Assembly: GCA_013396655.1 (NCBI GenBank)
Contig: WBMV01002670.1
Coordinates: 248,001-312,000 of the forward strand
Direction of reading: 5' to 3'
Origin: Campylorhamphus procurvoides
Lineage: Eukaryota; Chordata; Aves; Passeriformes; Dendrocolaptidae
Length of the DNA: 64,000 nt
Shown in pieces: positions 1 to 14,119 of the stretch. A program made the position numbers and the translations under genes. The first letter of the stretch is position 1. Each line of letters starts with the position of its first letter. The notes beneath the pieces are model-generated. The model did not search any database and was not told the DNA's origin. It was given only the letters and a program-made list of their open reading frames with translations.

Positions 1-2868
1 GAGAAAGCCTTCTGAAGGGTTCCCAAACTTCACCTGAGATTAGGACAGCAAGCCAGAGAAAAGCTGTATCAGTGAGGAGAAAGTATTACAGGTCTCTCAG
101 ATAACAGCAAGACCTGGGACTTTTCCCAATCACATTATCACACAAGATGCCCCATTTGTGTCCTAATTAACTCAGCAGGAAGAACATGCAGTGTTGAATG
201 AACCTTGGACCTACCTCAAGTGGGTCTGGGGATGAGCCTAAGGCTTTTGAGGTGCATCAGGCTTATTGCATTCATACAGCAGCTGCTTTGAACACAGCCC
301 ACAGCTCTCAATACTTCCAGAGCAGCTGACTCCTTGCACAGGAGCTGTGCAGCCTGGTTTTGTGCTGTGGAGGCATCCACAGTGTGCAGGTTTAGAGCAG
401 GCTGAGGGCAGCACTGATCAGCAGCTCTGGCCAGGTATAGAGAACTCTGAGATTACACCAAGTTTTCTGAGATGGCAGAGAATAAAAGAAGGATGTCAGA
501 GACATGTCTGTACAGTAGCTGCAATTGGAACTCACAAGACTTATCACTAAAAATTACAGTTCTGCTGCATCAGAGCTATCCTGCAAATCAAAGCATCTGC
601 CCTTGGCTCCCTTCTAGAATTTGCATTCATTGTTATTGTCACAGAGCAAACCACAAAGCGGTGGACAAAATCTACTTATCAAGTCACCAGTGATATAACA
701 GGGCCAAGTAAAATTTCTGATTTAAGTTCCTCTGGTCTCATGTACCTTGAGCTCTGCCATGGACCCTTAATTTGCACTGATGGTACTTGGATTCCCAGGC
801 TGTCTTGGTTTACAAGCTCAAATAAGATCTTATACACTAAGTACCCCGTGGTGCACACACTGTACACCAAACTGTACAGGCTGCTGTGCAGCAGTGATTA
901 CATCCGAGTTCCCTGGCCACTGCCTAATATCAAATCTGAGTTTGTTTTCTCTTCTCGTATCATCCCTCTAAGTGACTGGAAAATGAATGAAAGGGAATGC
1001 TAAAAACCACACAAGAACACTCAGCAGGGAAGCTTAACAAATCTTCATTATAGTTAGACTAAAGAAGGACACACCCAGAACAGTTAGCAATTCCCTCAAG
1101 TGGGGCTGCTCTTCCCATGCAAGGCATTCCTAAAGGAAGGATTTCTTTAGATAGGGCATCATCCAATAATTTAACTCCTCCCAAAAGTTCCTAGGTTCTC
1201 GAAGCACTCTGCTATTTTGCAACACTTGCAATTATTTAAACAATTCTTCCTGCCCCTCATGCCAAATGCAGTCTTTCAGGTTTCCTTTCCCTAGTCAGTT
1301 TTCCCTGCTGTTTTCCTGGGGCTCAGCTCCTGTATTTTCCAGAAAGGAGTGTCTGGAAGCAGCTCCTGTGCTGGCATGGCATGAAAGTGCAGCTCTCCTT
1401 TTAAGCCCTGTTTTTGGCCAGAGCACTCAGTTCTAATAATATTTGATGAATGGCATCATTTGATGAACACCAGGGCAATGCTCACAGCTTTTAGCAAAAA
1501 AAAAAAATAAAAAAAAGGAAAAATCTGTCAAAAAAGTAAAATCATATTTATGTGTATATACACACAAATAGACTAACAGTTACAGTAAAATTACTTCTCA
1601 AGTTCTAAGTTGGAAACAGATGGCAAGTAAAGCACTGAGCATCTGATAATGTTTTGGTAGCCCAGCTACAACTGCTTATAAACACTGTTTAGAGATCCTT
1701 CCCTCACCCACCCCTGCATGTTGAAAATTCTCCAGCTAAGTCTCCTGAAGTTCCCATCACTCCTTTTTCCTGCTATTGCCTGGTCACATTGAAGGCTTGT
1801 TTTCTTTCAGACATTTCCTGCTGTGCTCTTCCTAGTTTCAGACTATTTTTAGTATTTACTTTAAGTTGCTGTGGCAACAGGGAATAACAGATGGTAGGAG
1901 TTAAAATTCTGCCACAGGAGACATTTATCATCATAGCTTTATATAATGTGAGCTCTTGTTCGCTGAACTTTTCCCCAAGCTGAATACTCCCCTGTTTATT
2001 TTATGATGGCTACACTAATGAATGCACACACCTAAAGAATAGTATAAGCCTCTTAAATTTATCAGCACGTGTTCAATGGCATATAGTAATTGCCTTAATG
2101 AGAAAGTGGTAATGTTTATTTCTTTCCATTTCTCACCACTGCTGAAAGAGCCAGACTTCTGCTACCAGATTTCTTGCTTACGTCAGTCCACAAATAAATC
2201 ACATTCATTTCTGTGGTGTCAAGTTAAAAACAAACAAACAAAAAAGGTATTTAGTACCATTAGAGTGACTGGAATCCAGAGTGGGTCACACAAGATGCAT
2301 GAGCACTTTATGCAGCTGTGGTCACTCAGGGGGTCACACACATCTCCAATAATCTAGTCACTCTAGGAGGGATCCAACAAAATACAAGTACAGCTACCAC
2401 TATCTTAGAAAATATGGCATGTACCTGTGAGACCTGAATCTGAGAGGTGCAAAGTACTGGACTTGGGGTCACTCCACACCTCTGAACATCAGCACAACTT
2501 TCAGTACTGACTTTGGAAAACATTTGCAAGTGTTATTCTGCATTTCATGAAAAACAGGGTTGTTTTAATGATTTACTTGGGGAGAAGCTTGCCTTTTGAG
2601 AAAACAGAGGAGCATCTGATAGGTCTATCACCAATTTTTCACTTACTATTTGAAGAAACAATAACAGCATATTCAGTGGATTGGTCACATTAGTTCCTAA
2701 AATTATAAATCACTAGGTGAAACCAGCCAAATGCAGAGCTTTGTCCAAACTGCAATAATCAGAAAAATTGGGTGAGAACTACAATTCTCCAGACCTTTAT
2801 CTTCAGTTTAACTGCTTTTAGTTGTCACCCAAGGTAGGAATGCTTAGTTAGCAATAGCCCAAATTTAT
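1..2868. other. Gene-free stretch
   Basis: No exon, transposon or RNA gene recognised. It contains an A-rich tract (about 1494-1526) and AT-rich sequence. It may be the distal flank or intron of a gene to the left. Confidence 0.6.
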
Positions 2869-2965
2869 TCACAGATTATGCTGAGTTGGAAGAGACCCAC
2901 AAAGATGATCAAGTCCAACCCTTAGCCCTGCACAGGACCATCCCCAAGAATCACACCATGTGAGT
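2869..2965 (-). mobile_element. Short CR1 3'-tail fragment
   Basis: On the plus strand it reads as the reverse of the CR1 tail: GAGTTGGAAGAGACCC, then AAAGATGATCAAGTCCAACC, then a diverged block ending near CACACCATGTG. It is about 95 bp, old and truncated. Confidence 0.7.
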
Positions 2966-3937
2966 AATCTGAGAGTAATCTTCTCCTTATAAGTTTTAAA
3001 AATCTCATTATAATGGCAAATATTCAGAAATCATCAGAAATGTGAAATAGTGGACTGATTTTAAAACACGTAATCATGTAAACAGTACATGGTCTCCCTC
3101 TGAGTTTCCTATTTACATAAATGTTTCATTCATGCCCTTTTCCTAACCCTTCTTGTGTATAAATATTTGTCACTGAGAATCTCAAACTGCACAGAGGAAG
3201 TGGTCCTACTTGCTAGATACTGAAAAAAATCAAATGAATTTTTAAGCAAATGTTATAATTTCTTGCCATATGCCTGTGACTTGGAGAAGGCATTGATTAT
3301 GGAGTGTACCAGGCCTGAATAGACAAAAAAAGTGGTAATTTTGGCCTTCCATGTACTAATAAGCAACTTAAAGGATTTTGGTTTTCTTTAGGCTAGTTGC
3401 CATACATTTATTGAGAATTAAGGAGCCATTCCTTCCATATAAGGGGATTGGGAGGTTGCTGTTCCTAGGATCTGGTTTCCCTTCAAATGAGTCAGCTGAG
3501 CAGCAGTGATATTTTTCACACACAGTTTTCTGCAAATCCACAAGCCTGACAAATTGGCTACGAGAGCCCAAGCACTGAAGGCAGAATTGGCAAAAGATAC
3601 AAATGCATTGCCCTCTGTTAAACCACACTAGGAATTAGTAGCATGGCACAACTAATTGCACTGTAGGTGTAGATAAGCAACAAGTGTTGGGGAGAGCAGA
3701 GAAACAGTTTAACCCCTCAGCAAGAAGGTGACAAAGCCCATTGAACTGAAACAGCCTAGGACCTGGATCATTAATCCTAGTGATCCATCAGAAACACAGC
3801 CAGGCTCCTGACAGCCTTAGCAGAGAAATACTAAAACTTATACTGTATTTATCCCAAAGTTGTAGAGACTATCCTAAACCCAATTCCCAGACAAACCGAT
3901 GATTTTAATTGCACAAAGCCCTTCTCTTCAAACAACT

Positions 3938-4088
3938 CCCTTAACGTGTCAGCCTTGGAAGCTGCTGCTCATGGGTTTCCAAATCAGCTGCAGGCTGCAA
4001 ACCCAGTTCATGAGGCAATGATCCAGGTAAAGTCATTCCACCTCAGGCATCCCTAACACTCCAGCCTTGGGAGCTGTAAGCTCATGGG
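3938..4088. repeat. Imperfect 38-bp direct repeat, 112 bases apart
   Basis: 3938-3975 and 4050-4088 share AGCCTTGG-AGCTG and GCTCATGGG with about 80% identity and one gap. The cause is unknown; an old LTR or a local duplication are both possible. Confidence 0.6.
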
Positions 4089-4340
4089 CTCAGCTAGGAG
4101 TTTTATTTTAAAATATCTATTTAGGGTTCTTTAATACCTTGAGATAGCATCAAGAGAATAAGAGGCTCCCAAGAGGTGTTTTTTATTAATAATTTAGGGG
4201 AGAAAATAAGGGAACTTGGCAAAAGTTCAAAAGGGTACCACACAATCTAGACAAAATATTCCACCACAATACTGACCCAGCACATGCTATTCCACAACAG
4301 TCAAAATCCAATCCCTCCAGCTCCAAGCCACCCGAAGCAC

Positions 4341-4409
4341 CAAGAAAGGAGAAAAAAAAGAGAAGCAGAGAGAGCAAGAAGAGAGAAGGAGAAAGAGGGA
4401 GAGACAGAT
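4341..4409. repeat. Polypurine tract (GA-rich)
   Basis: About 70 bases that are almost all A and G on the plus strand (AAGAAAGGAGAAAAAAAAGA and on to GAGGGAGAGACAG), with only a few C interruptions. It explains the charged Lys/Arg/Glu-rich frames that open here. Confidence 0.85.
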
Positions 4410-4670
4410 CATATAGCTACCACTGGAACCTTGCAAAAACCAGCTCTCACATGTCCAGATGGCAGGGATATGATACTTGGCACCCCTTCATCTTCAGTTT
4501 TATCCACTCTGGTCCCTATGGCAAAACCCATAGGGTGGGGTGTTCCAGTTTTCCTGGGCTGTTTGTGACTGGCAGCCACACCTGGCATTCCCCATGTGGG
4601 GTCCAGGGGTCTGTCAAGAGGGATATGACACCATCCCATCTCCGTGAGGTTTGACCTATCCCTTCCCCCT

Positions 4671-4686
4671 ACACACACACACACAC
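4671..4686. repeat. (AC)n microsatellite
   Basis: Eight AC units between pyrimidine-rich and mixed sequence. Confidence 0.9.
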
Positions 4687-7600
4687 CCATAAGGTGGTTC
4701 TGACCCAAAAATTACTGATCTGGTGTCTAAGAGCATCCACTTGGGTTCTGTGGGCCAGGTAAGGCCTTCAGCCTCAGTGATTCCATGGGTTATATAGCCA
4801 CATGGAGTGCACCAATAACATCAACATTAATGGGTTTATTTTGTCATCATAAGAGCCATCTAATAGAAGTAGAACGTAATTTTCTCAACACATACATTGT
4901 TCCCTTGGTAAATCCAACCCAAACCTGTTTAACAGAATACACTTGTTCAGGATGAATTATAAATGAAACAGATTCTTCTTTCATCTTGTGGAGGGGCAAG
5001 GTGAACATACCACCATCACACCCAGCTTTCAAGAGCAACATGCAAATAGCATTTCTTTGACAAATTTTCACTGTAATTTAGCACATTTAATTTAGCAGAT
5101 CACCCAATTAATTTGTTGAAAGCATTTGCTTATGTTACCTTAAATACGCAGTTGGTGGGTTTGCCTTTACTTTGTAATTTTTCTTGGAAAACACATGAAA
5201 TAGTGAGCAAAAGAAGCAAAGCTAAAAATCACTGCAGGCTTGACAAGAGCGCAAAGAGACTCTACTGTAGAGTCACAATATCAACTTCTGTTTAGGACAA
5301 GGGAAGCTGCAGCCATCCCAAAAGTTCACACACAGTATCTTCCACATCTAAAGGTAAGAGCAATAAACAAGCAGTAGTAGTAAAGGATGGAGAAGGATTG
5401 GTTTGCAGCAGCTACTGCTTAGTCCTCAGTGGTTATTCAACAACTGTCAGCTACAATTTTCTCTTGCCACTTCTGATGCTTCTGTTCAGAGGTGTCAACA
5501 GAGCCCTAGCTTGGTCCATAATGATAACTTACACACTCCCAAAGGAAACAAAACAAGGGGTCACACAAGGGTTGGTTCACACAAGAAGCTGAAGGTCAGC
5601 TCTTTTTGGATTATAGCCCACATCCTTAAACTTCACTTCCCAGTGGTATAAAATATTTACAGCTCCTTCAGCCCCAGCTCCATAATGATAACCTTCACTT
5701 CTTACTTCACTTGCAAATTCACTTCCCCCTGCCCTGGGAGCAAACATCTCAGACCCTTCACCTCCTGATGAGGTCCCCAGGCACTGGCCAGCCAAAGCAC
5801 AGTATCCAGTGGGCTGAGGGACCAATCTCAGCCATAGGCTGACCAGACAGCAGGTGGGACAAACGAAATATATGTCAAGTTCATGCTGCATATGGTGCTT
5901 TCATTTGTCTTATATAAAGGTGTTGGTTTTGTCTTGGATTTGCTTCCTTGGTTTTGTGTTTTGGGTTTTTTTAAACAAGGGATATTGAATCTGGCCAAAG
6001 ATTAGAAATTCAATCAAATTTAACCAACAGGATTGCAGGAAGGTGGAGACAGAAAGAGTGGAACTACTGTCAGCTGTGCCTACTCCTCTGTGTATTAGGA
6101 GGGGAACTTACCAAAATCATAACTTCAAGAAGACAGCTTACCAGCCAGCTTTGGGTATTCTGGAGATTCATCTCCTCTCACAAAATTAACACTCAGATCT
6201 GCAAACCATCACTGGGATGAAAAGTGAGACTTCTTTTCATCACAATCCCCCTTTTAGCAGCCCATGACTCTGGTGAGGGCCCCAGGGCTGAGTGGAGGGG
6301 CAGCTATAACCCCACTAGATACCCCTCAGTTCTGGTCCACTCTTTCAACATCTCACAAAAATCTGAGCTTCCTAAGTGAGTTAGCAGAGCAATACTGGAA
6401 AAAGTGACTGAGACAACAATGAGTGGCAAACACAAGTTGAGGGAAGATAGAATAGCAGCTCAGGGGCTGCTGGTGCATGGGGGAAGCACAGCATGCTCTG
6501 GTTTCACAGCTGGTTCACCTCTGGCTGCAGCTCACACAGATCCCACTTCAGTGGAAGGTCCTTGATGATGTACAATTGCCTGTTCACTTTTTATTTTGTA
6601 AAATAGCCTAGCTAAGGGCAGGTAGTTCGAGGCTGTCAATGAACTTTTAGGTCCAGCTCCATCCATGCAGGATGACTCCCTTCACCTTCACTAACACCAC
6701 TCCCAAGCCCACTGCTGTTCAAAACATCCCTGTTACTGAAGGGCAGCTCCTTCCACTGTTTTAACTAACCTGGCTCATTGAACACAAACAGGTCACACAT
6801 GCATCCAAGCCAAAAGGTGTCGGCATTGTCATCTCCACCCAACCATCACCACTGCTTCTGGATGAGAATGCCCGTGTCCCAGCTTTCAGTGCTGTTTGGC
6901 AGTGTTGCTACACAATAGCCCAAATATTTGGTTAGCCCCATAGCTTTTTACTCCTAGACTTTCAACTAGGTCATAGTTTAAAATACAGTTATTTGAAACA
7001 GATTATTCCCTCTTCCTACTTAGGGATTTAAAGCCAACTCATACAGATTATGTCTTCCTCCAGGCAGTATGTACATTCATCTTACCTGAAGGATGTAATA
7101 AGAAGGAACACTCTTTTGTGTTGTAATTATTACATACGCCTAGTTTAAAGACTAAAAGTTCTTATTCTCTACTCACATGGGTGCCACAGGTGTAAGGAAA
7201 TTCTTTAATTAAATTCATTGAACTACAAAGTGAGCCAGAATTTAAATAATAAAAAAATGAGGTATTGAATTTCCAAGACTATTTTGTAATTGGAATGAGA
7301 GCAGCTGCCAAACAACAAAAAAGCTTTAGGGCAGAGTCTATAGTCTTGGGCAACAGCAGGTAAGCAGAACACTGGATCTGAGATTGATTACATGGGTTTG
7401 TCCAGTTTGAAAACAAAGACTTCAGTATTAACAAAGTCCTCTGCAATAAAACTGACATGTAAAAAATATACCAGATTCTAAACACTCTCTATTGATAAAC
7501 TGAAAACAAGAAAGCCCTCTCCTATGAGGACACATTCTCCTCTACTTAGAGCAGGAGAAACAGAAACACTGTCTTGTAAAATTCTAACAAAACAGTTTTG

Positions 7601-7750
7601 CTGGCAAAAAGTGACCCCACAGCCAGTCAAGGTGTGACATCACCATGTGCTGTCCATAAATAAAACTGCACCCAAAGGGGAGCAGAAAACTAACTTCGTT
7701 CAAAGGGTTAATTACAAACTGCTTTGTTTGGTCCTTTTTTTCTGGAGATT

Positions 7751-7890
7751 GGTAGGTAGGTAGGTAGATAGATACATACATACATACATACATAGATGAT
7801 AGATACATAGATAGATAATTATAGATAGATAGATGATAGATCATACATAGATAGATAGATAATTATAGATAGATAGATAATTATAGATAG
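7751..7890. repeat. Compound tetranucleotide microsatellite
   Basis: (GGTA)4 runs into GATA and then (CATA)n units, followed by several GATA runs broken by AATTATA spacers. The total is about 140 bp of imperfect four-base repeats. Confidence 0.95.
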
Positions 7891-10800
7891 TAGTTAGAAC
7901 TGTTATCCTTTCCTATACATTTTTCTAATTAAAGTTTGTTCTAAATTTAAAAGAGTGGAGTTACTTTTTTTGTTGTTTTGTCTTTTTGGGGGAAGAAGGC
8001 CTTTTCCTTTCTCTTGGCCAACATGGACATCTTAGTTCTCCTCTGAACTAAGACAACCTTCCCTAGTTTTAGCTAACTCTTGGGAGAGATTCAGTTACAT
8101 CTGCATGTGCTTGGAGTAAAAAGTAATGCTATAAAATGCAAACAGTTTGGGGAAGCCTTCATCAATTTCTGTAGTACTTCAACTGAGTGGCAAATGGTCC
8201 AGTGGAAAAAAGCTTTGCAAATTCCCACAATTTGCTCCTGCCATAAAAACTCATCTTACTGCAAGACCTGGGCAAGCATCCTGGCCATCTGAGGCTGCTA
8301 GGTTCTCTCTTTAAATGAAATCAGCACCTCCTGTCCTCACAGGACACTGAGTAATGGGGAACTGTCAATACTTTCAGATATCTTGGGACAGGAGCAGCAA
8401 GAATGCAAAATTGTGAAGGGCACAAAGCACCACAGCATAAAGACTGCTATTACCAACTACCAGGGAAAAACATTTACCAGACCATCAAATGCACACTATG
8501 ATAAACAGAAAATTTGAATACCCTCTACTGTCCAAGATACAGCTTAAAATAAGAACATAAATGTAGGTATGAAATAAAAGAATCTGAATGAAACTCTCAA
8601 ATCCAATTCCCACAGGTTACCCAAACATTAACTATAAATATTTTAACAGATCCATTATTCTAGCTTCAAGTCAGAAAGACTAATAATATTTTATTTCAAG
8701 TTTTTCAACACCTAACAGTCTTTTCAGAGCACCTGGAGACAAAAGCTCACGTGAGAATTACAGGCTTCCTTGGAAACTATGGTCTTACTGCTGTTGAGGG
8801 AAGAAAACTTGATATTTTTGAAGTCTCTTTAACTTATACCAAGTACAGAATTTGGGAGGAGCCTGACTCATGATACTGGAACATTCAGTGTTGTCAATAT
8901 TGGACAAACTCACTGTCACACCTATCCTTTCTGCATTTCAGTCTGGACAGCAGGACTGGGCTCAGATCTAGATTTGGGGTTTGATCAGATTCAAGCATGT
9001 CTACCATGCAGTTATAAAATACCTCCAATGAACAATGAAATCTCCTTTACAGGTAAGCAATCTACTGAAAACCCATTATAAATAGTACAAAGGATCCAAC
9101 TGTTTTCATTTCAAATTCAACAGTTTTGTTTCAAGTCCAAAACATTGCCAAAATAAACCAGAATGTGTATAGTTACATTCTAACACAAAAGGCAACCCCA
9201 GTATCCCTTTCCTGAGATAAGGAAGGCATCTAATACATTTAATTTCATGTTATTAGTTGTGCAGCAATAGGACAGGAAGAGTATTGGGGCATTAAACATT
9301 ACATGTGGTTACACATCTTTGAAAATTCCCCCCAGGTCAGATGTTTGAAGACGTTCCTCAGTAATAAGGGGTAGAACAGAATAAGTGAAGGCATGCATTT
9401 CAAACCTACAGATCTGTAAACCTTCATTTTAAACAAGGGTGTTTCTTCTGAAACATATTTCAGACCTTGTCCCTGTTGTGTTCTAGCAACACACCCTGGG
9501 CTGCAGCTGCTGCCAGACCTCTGTTTATGCAAATGGGAAGCAAATCCATTTCCCGTTTAGCCAATGCCACAAAAATGACATTCTTAATTAGTTTCAGATT
9601 CCTTTCCAGAAGGTTTTCTAGGGGTCATAAATGAAGCAAAGCCACAGAAAAAAAAGTGTAAGGACAGCTTGGTCCTTGAACTTATAACTTCACATGAACC
9701 AGCTCAGCCTTCCTACACTGCCCTTTTCAGAAAAGGCCAACCAGGGCCACAAAGATGAGCTTGCACTGAATGCATCTCCAGGGCAACCTGTGAAACTCCT
9801 CCTGCAACAGCCCACACCTCTATGGAGTCCAGGACCACTCACATAAAAGGCAGTAGGACACACCTGCACCTGAAGTGTTGACAAGTAGCAGATAACATGC
9901 CTTAGCATCACACTGCACACACTGCACTGCCACCATGGGCCTGGTCTCTTCTTGCACAGCCTAATAAGCATAGGGAGAAAGAGAAGATGACTAGGGGATG
10001 TCAGGTGTGCTGCTTGGAAATTATTTCTAACAGCTTTCAGACCTCCATGTCCCATCTCCAATAGCAGCTGCCTTCACTCTGTATGACTTGCTGTAGGTTT
10101 GCAAGCATTTTGGACTACCAATAACCATGGCATCTCATCATGCTGGGGAGGCAGCACTTGGGCAGCTGGATTTTTGAGGAGGGATCTTTGCTCTTGTTAG
10201 ATGTTAGACCTGAGAGCACCGTGCCTCTCTTTTCCTCTGTACAGGGTAGAAAGCTGGGTTTGGCAGCAAGCCCTCTCTTCTTGCCTTCTGCAAACACAGA
10301 AAATGCAGCACTACAACCATTCACACACACAAGGGGAAAATAGGGAGCTGTTTTCATTAGTAACAGGGAATTGCTATTAGAGAAAAACGGTGCCACTTAG
10401 ATTTTCCACTGTTATTTTACTTGGTGCAAAGCAGCTTTTAAAACTCAGTTTAGAGGGAGAAAATGAAGAGGCACAGCTATAAGAGGCTTGGGACACTTAG
10501 GGCTGAAATGCTGACAGTCACCCTGGGCAGTTCACAAATAGCACTTACGCAAGCTGGGAACTGCTTCACCACTGCCAGCACTGCTTTAACTCTTGACCTT
10601 TCCCTGGACTTCAGATGGGAATGATTTTTAGTCTATCCAGTCTGGACTGAATTTGATCCCAAGCACCAGGGCAAGGAAAGAAAAAAATTATTCTTTAAAA
10701 GCTTTACATACTGGATACTTAAAATTTAATGCTCATCCCTTAGAGCTATATTCCTAGCTCAGAGCTGGTAAGAAGGAACATGTTTTTTGCTTTAATCCTT

Positions 10801-13459
10801 TCCAAAGACACATTCCATAAATGTTTAGCATCCTTGCCAACCACTCAGTCTCTCAGCGAGCCCACATACCAGCTTTAAAGTAAGCTCTTCTAAAACCAAT
10901 TCAACAGTCCTGTGGGTTAAGTTTATATTATTTCCAGATTCATATAGCTGCAGGCTCCCTTTTAAAGTTGCAAATGATAAGGCATCTCCTTGTTGCCGGT
11001 GCTTTTTTTTTTTTTTCAACTTTGTTTAAACATTGTTCACCGATGCACTTAGTGAAAAACAGACTGTACTAGCTGTAACTTATCAGTATATGCTGCAGCA
11101 ACAGGAATACTGTACATATTTTGCAGTAGGAGGGCTGAAGAATCCCTGTTTGAACAATCCAGTCTATTAATAACGTCAATACAAATAGCAGTACTTAAAT
11201 TCAAGAAACAAAACCAACATATTCCACCTTTCATCTCAAAGTATACCAATTGCATACTCTCAAATGTATAACCACAAGCTGTCCAAAGAAACGACCCTAA
11301 AAGAATACAAAGGTGTAAGGAAATTCCCCATAGTTTCATGCCAGCTAACCACAGGGAAGAAAAACCAGTCACAATACTCCTCCTTCTGGCCCATGGGGGT
11401 TGGCTAAAGTCTCAGTTGTTCACTGATGGCTTCATGTCTCCCTGCCCTGACCAGCACAGAAAGCAGGGAACCAGGCACCAAACACTTTCAGAACGCTGGA
11501 GTACTTGCTTTTTCTCTCTTTCTGGAGACACTGTAGAAATTTATTGCAATACTTATACCACTCTTAAATTACATTGTGGAAACGTAATTGTCTGAAATTG
11601 TCTTTTACTCCCTTGTCCAGTTTTGTCTTCCACAGTGCTCCCCATCAGTTTTGCCAAGGCTCACCAAAATTCAAGCTGGAGTTGAGAAAGCATTTGCTTC
11701 TCTCCATAAGGGGAGTTAATTTTCTCCTCTCTCTTCAGCTGGTTTGCAAACCAGGAGCTTTCTCTAGCTTCTCTCAGGAGTTTGATACCAGAAGCAGAAA
11801 CAAAGAGGATTGAATGCAGAAAACTCCAGAGAGTGATACTACCCTATATCTTCAGACCTCATCCCATGGGGACTCTTCCACTGCTGGTTATTCCCCCAGC
11901 TCACACCAGAGCTGCTTCTTGATGGTCAGTGGGATCTCTTGATTTACTTAAGGAAGGATCTGCTTTTACACTCCCAACTGCACCTATATGTGTAGTGATG
12001 TGCAGTGGTGCCCAGGGAAGAGTCTGAATTTGTTTTTAAATTATACATCCTGCAAACTCTTCAGCCTCCAACTTAACCTTGATAGACAGCTGGCAATTGG
12101 TATTGAAAGCACCAGTCAGGACTGGATTGAGGATAACCAGATTTTTGTAAGTACACTACATTTATCAGTATACTGTGTTTGACCCTTTTTATGGATCAGC
12201 TGGGAAACCAAAGCTCCCATGCCTGCCTGTGAACTCACACTCTGGTTCTGCAAACATTTATATAAAGAACTTAATCCCACATACTTGACTGGTCTCCTAA
12301 TTGAATGTTTGCAAGACTTTGACTTTAGTTTAAACTGACTTCACAGGAGACCAGGAAGCATTCTTCGTGCATTAAAAGACAAGACTGGTATTCAAACACA
12401 AAAAGCTCCACATAATCTCCATCCCTTAAATCACCCTAAATTTACCTTTTGTCCTTCAAAACAGCAAACAAGAGGAGAAAAGACAGGATTCATAATCAGA
12501 GTGAGAATGAGACACGAAAGCAGAGCTGACTAAAAAGCATGCCCAGTTCCCCTTTGCTTGCTCTATTGTACTGTCATGGTCAGCCTGATTGCTTGGAGGT
12601 TACCAAAAATAAAAAACCAACCAACCAAGCAAACAAAACAAAACAAACAAAAAATCCCCAAACCAAATATGCTACATCTGCTTCTAAAATTTAGATTGCT
12701 AAGTGTTAAAATTCAGAGGTTTTCTTTTAAAGCCTGATTCAGCTGCTTCCTTTCTTCAGGAGAACAGAGAAAGTAGCACTTCAATGCACAGTTAATACAA
12801 ATATTTATTGACCTTAGGCACACAATAGGAGCTACTTCAAAAAACTATGTGAGCATATCATAAAGGTAACAGGCTGTCTGGCAGAATATGGTACAGCAGC
12901 GAGGTTGCATAGTTATTTTGCAGGCAGAAAGGAGTGAAGAAGCCTACAAGGCTAAGCTTTGGCCTGACAGTGCCTCAAGCAGAGGGCTGGAAGGCTTTTG
13001 GATTAAGCCTTGTGCTGGAATTAAGCTATTTCCCTTTCATATTCCTTAAATGGTCTGTCTGACTCACTGTATATGAGAGACATGCTTTGGTTACTCACTA
13101 TTTATCTAAATTCTAATCATGTGATTAAAATAACTGGTTTATAATTCCCAGATCTCAAGGACCCACATCCTGGGATCTCTCACACTGATTTAAATCCTGA
13201 GATCCAGACCCAGCTCTGTCTGTGAGCTGTGGGGCAGAGAGCACAACCACCTTTAGCCTTTTCCAGCACAACTGCTCAGCTTGGGATGGCATAAGGTTTC
13301 CAAAGGGTCCTTGTGGGTCACTGAGAGAAGGAAAGGATGATCCTGTGGCTCATCTGCTGAAATAAAAAAGACTCAGACCTTTGTCAAGCCATAACTTAGT
13401 AGGAAGGTGCAGAAAACTCTCCGGACTTCCTCTCTGCTCCAGTTTTCCAACTGAACAGG

Positions 13460-14119
13460 TGCGCTGGTTTAGAGGTAAACTGGCAGGAGAAATGGACCCA
13501 CCACCAGAGAGATTATAAATCAGAGTTACAATTTAATGAAAGATATTACCATAAATACACTGACACAAAGAGAAAACTGCTTTCAACTCACCCAACCCCC
13601 AGCAGTATAACCCAGTGCCCCAGGGCACAAGCCCAAAGGGGTTTTTTAGCCCTGGTGCTGAGACTCACGTGGTTCCCCCGAGTCCAAAGCAAAAAGAAGT
13701 GAAGAACCTGTTGGTGTAGGTGATGGCTGTGGTCTGGTCGGGAGTGATGGTCATAGTCTGGTTGAGAGTGGTGGTTTCCTCCTGTCGAGGTCCTGCTGCT
13801 CCTCTGGATCGGATGAGGCACCCGCAAGGCCTTCTGAGCCCCGTTTATATACCCTCAGGGAGCACCCAGTCCCTCCCCCAGGGCGGGGACTCACACAGTG
13901 GGTGATTAGTTCTATGAGTCATGGGGTATTGGTGAACCCAATGATGGCCCATTAGCACCCACGCCCCCTCAGGCTGGCTGTGAAGGTGCTAACGACTCCC
14001 TGGGCAGCTGCTGCAAATGGTCCATTGTTTTTGGGGAATGAATAGAGGAGGGTAGAATACATAGCTTTAATCACCCCCACACAGTGATAACTGGTCCCTC
14101 CTGCTGAACTAGGACAACA
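13460..14119 (-). mobile_element. Solo LTR of an endogenous retrovirus
   Basis: On the minus strand this 660-bp block starts TGTTGTCCTAGTTCAG and ends AAACCAGCGCA, the TG...CA ends of an LTR. Inside, in order, are a TATA box TATATAAAC (13851-13843) and an ATTAAA poly(A) signal (13537-13532). No gag, pol or env sequence flanks it, so it is a solo LTR. The pentamer AACAG occurs at both edges (13454-13458 and 14116-14120) and may be a target duplication, but it is offset from the TG...CA ends. I recognise the general type from songbird genomes; the subfamily is not certain. Confidence 0.75.

Larger units (their letters stand above)
2966..13459. other. Gene-free stretch with simple repeats
   Basis: Apart from the polypurine tract, AC run, GATA-type microsatellite and the 38-bp direct repeat listed separately, nothing coding is seen on either strand. 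Short open frames lack start context, splice logic or family similarity. An A/C-rich low-complexity patch lies at about 12605-12655. Confidence 0.6.

Noticed and set aside
4284..4568. 94-codon frame rich in Lys, Arg and Glu
   Set aside because: The charged run is only the translation of the polypurine tract.
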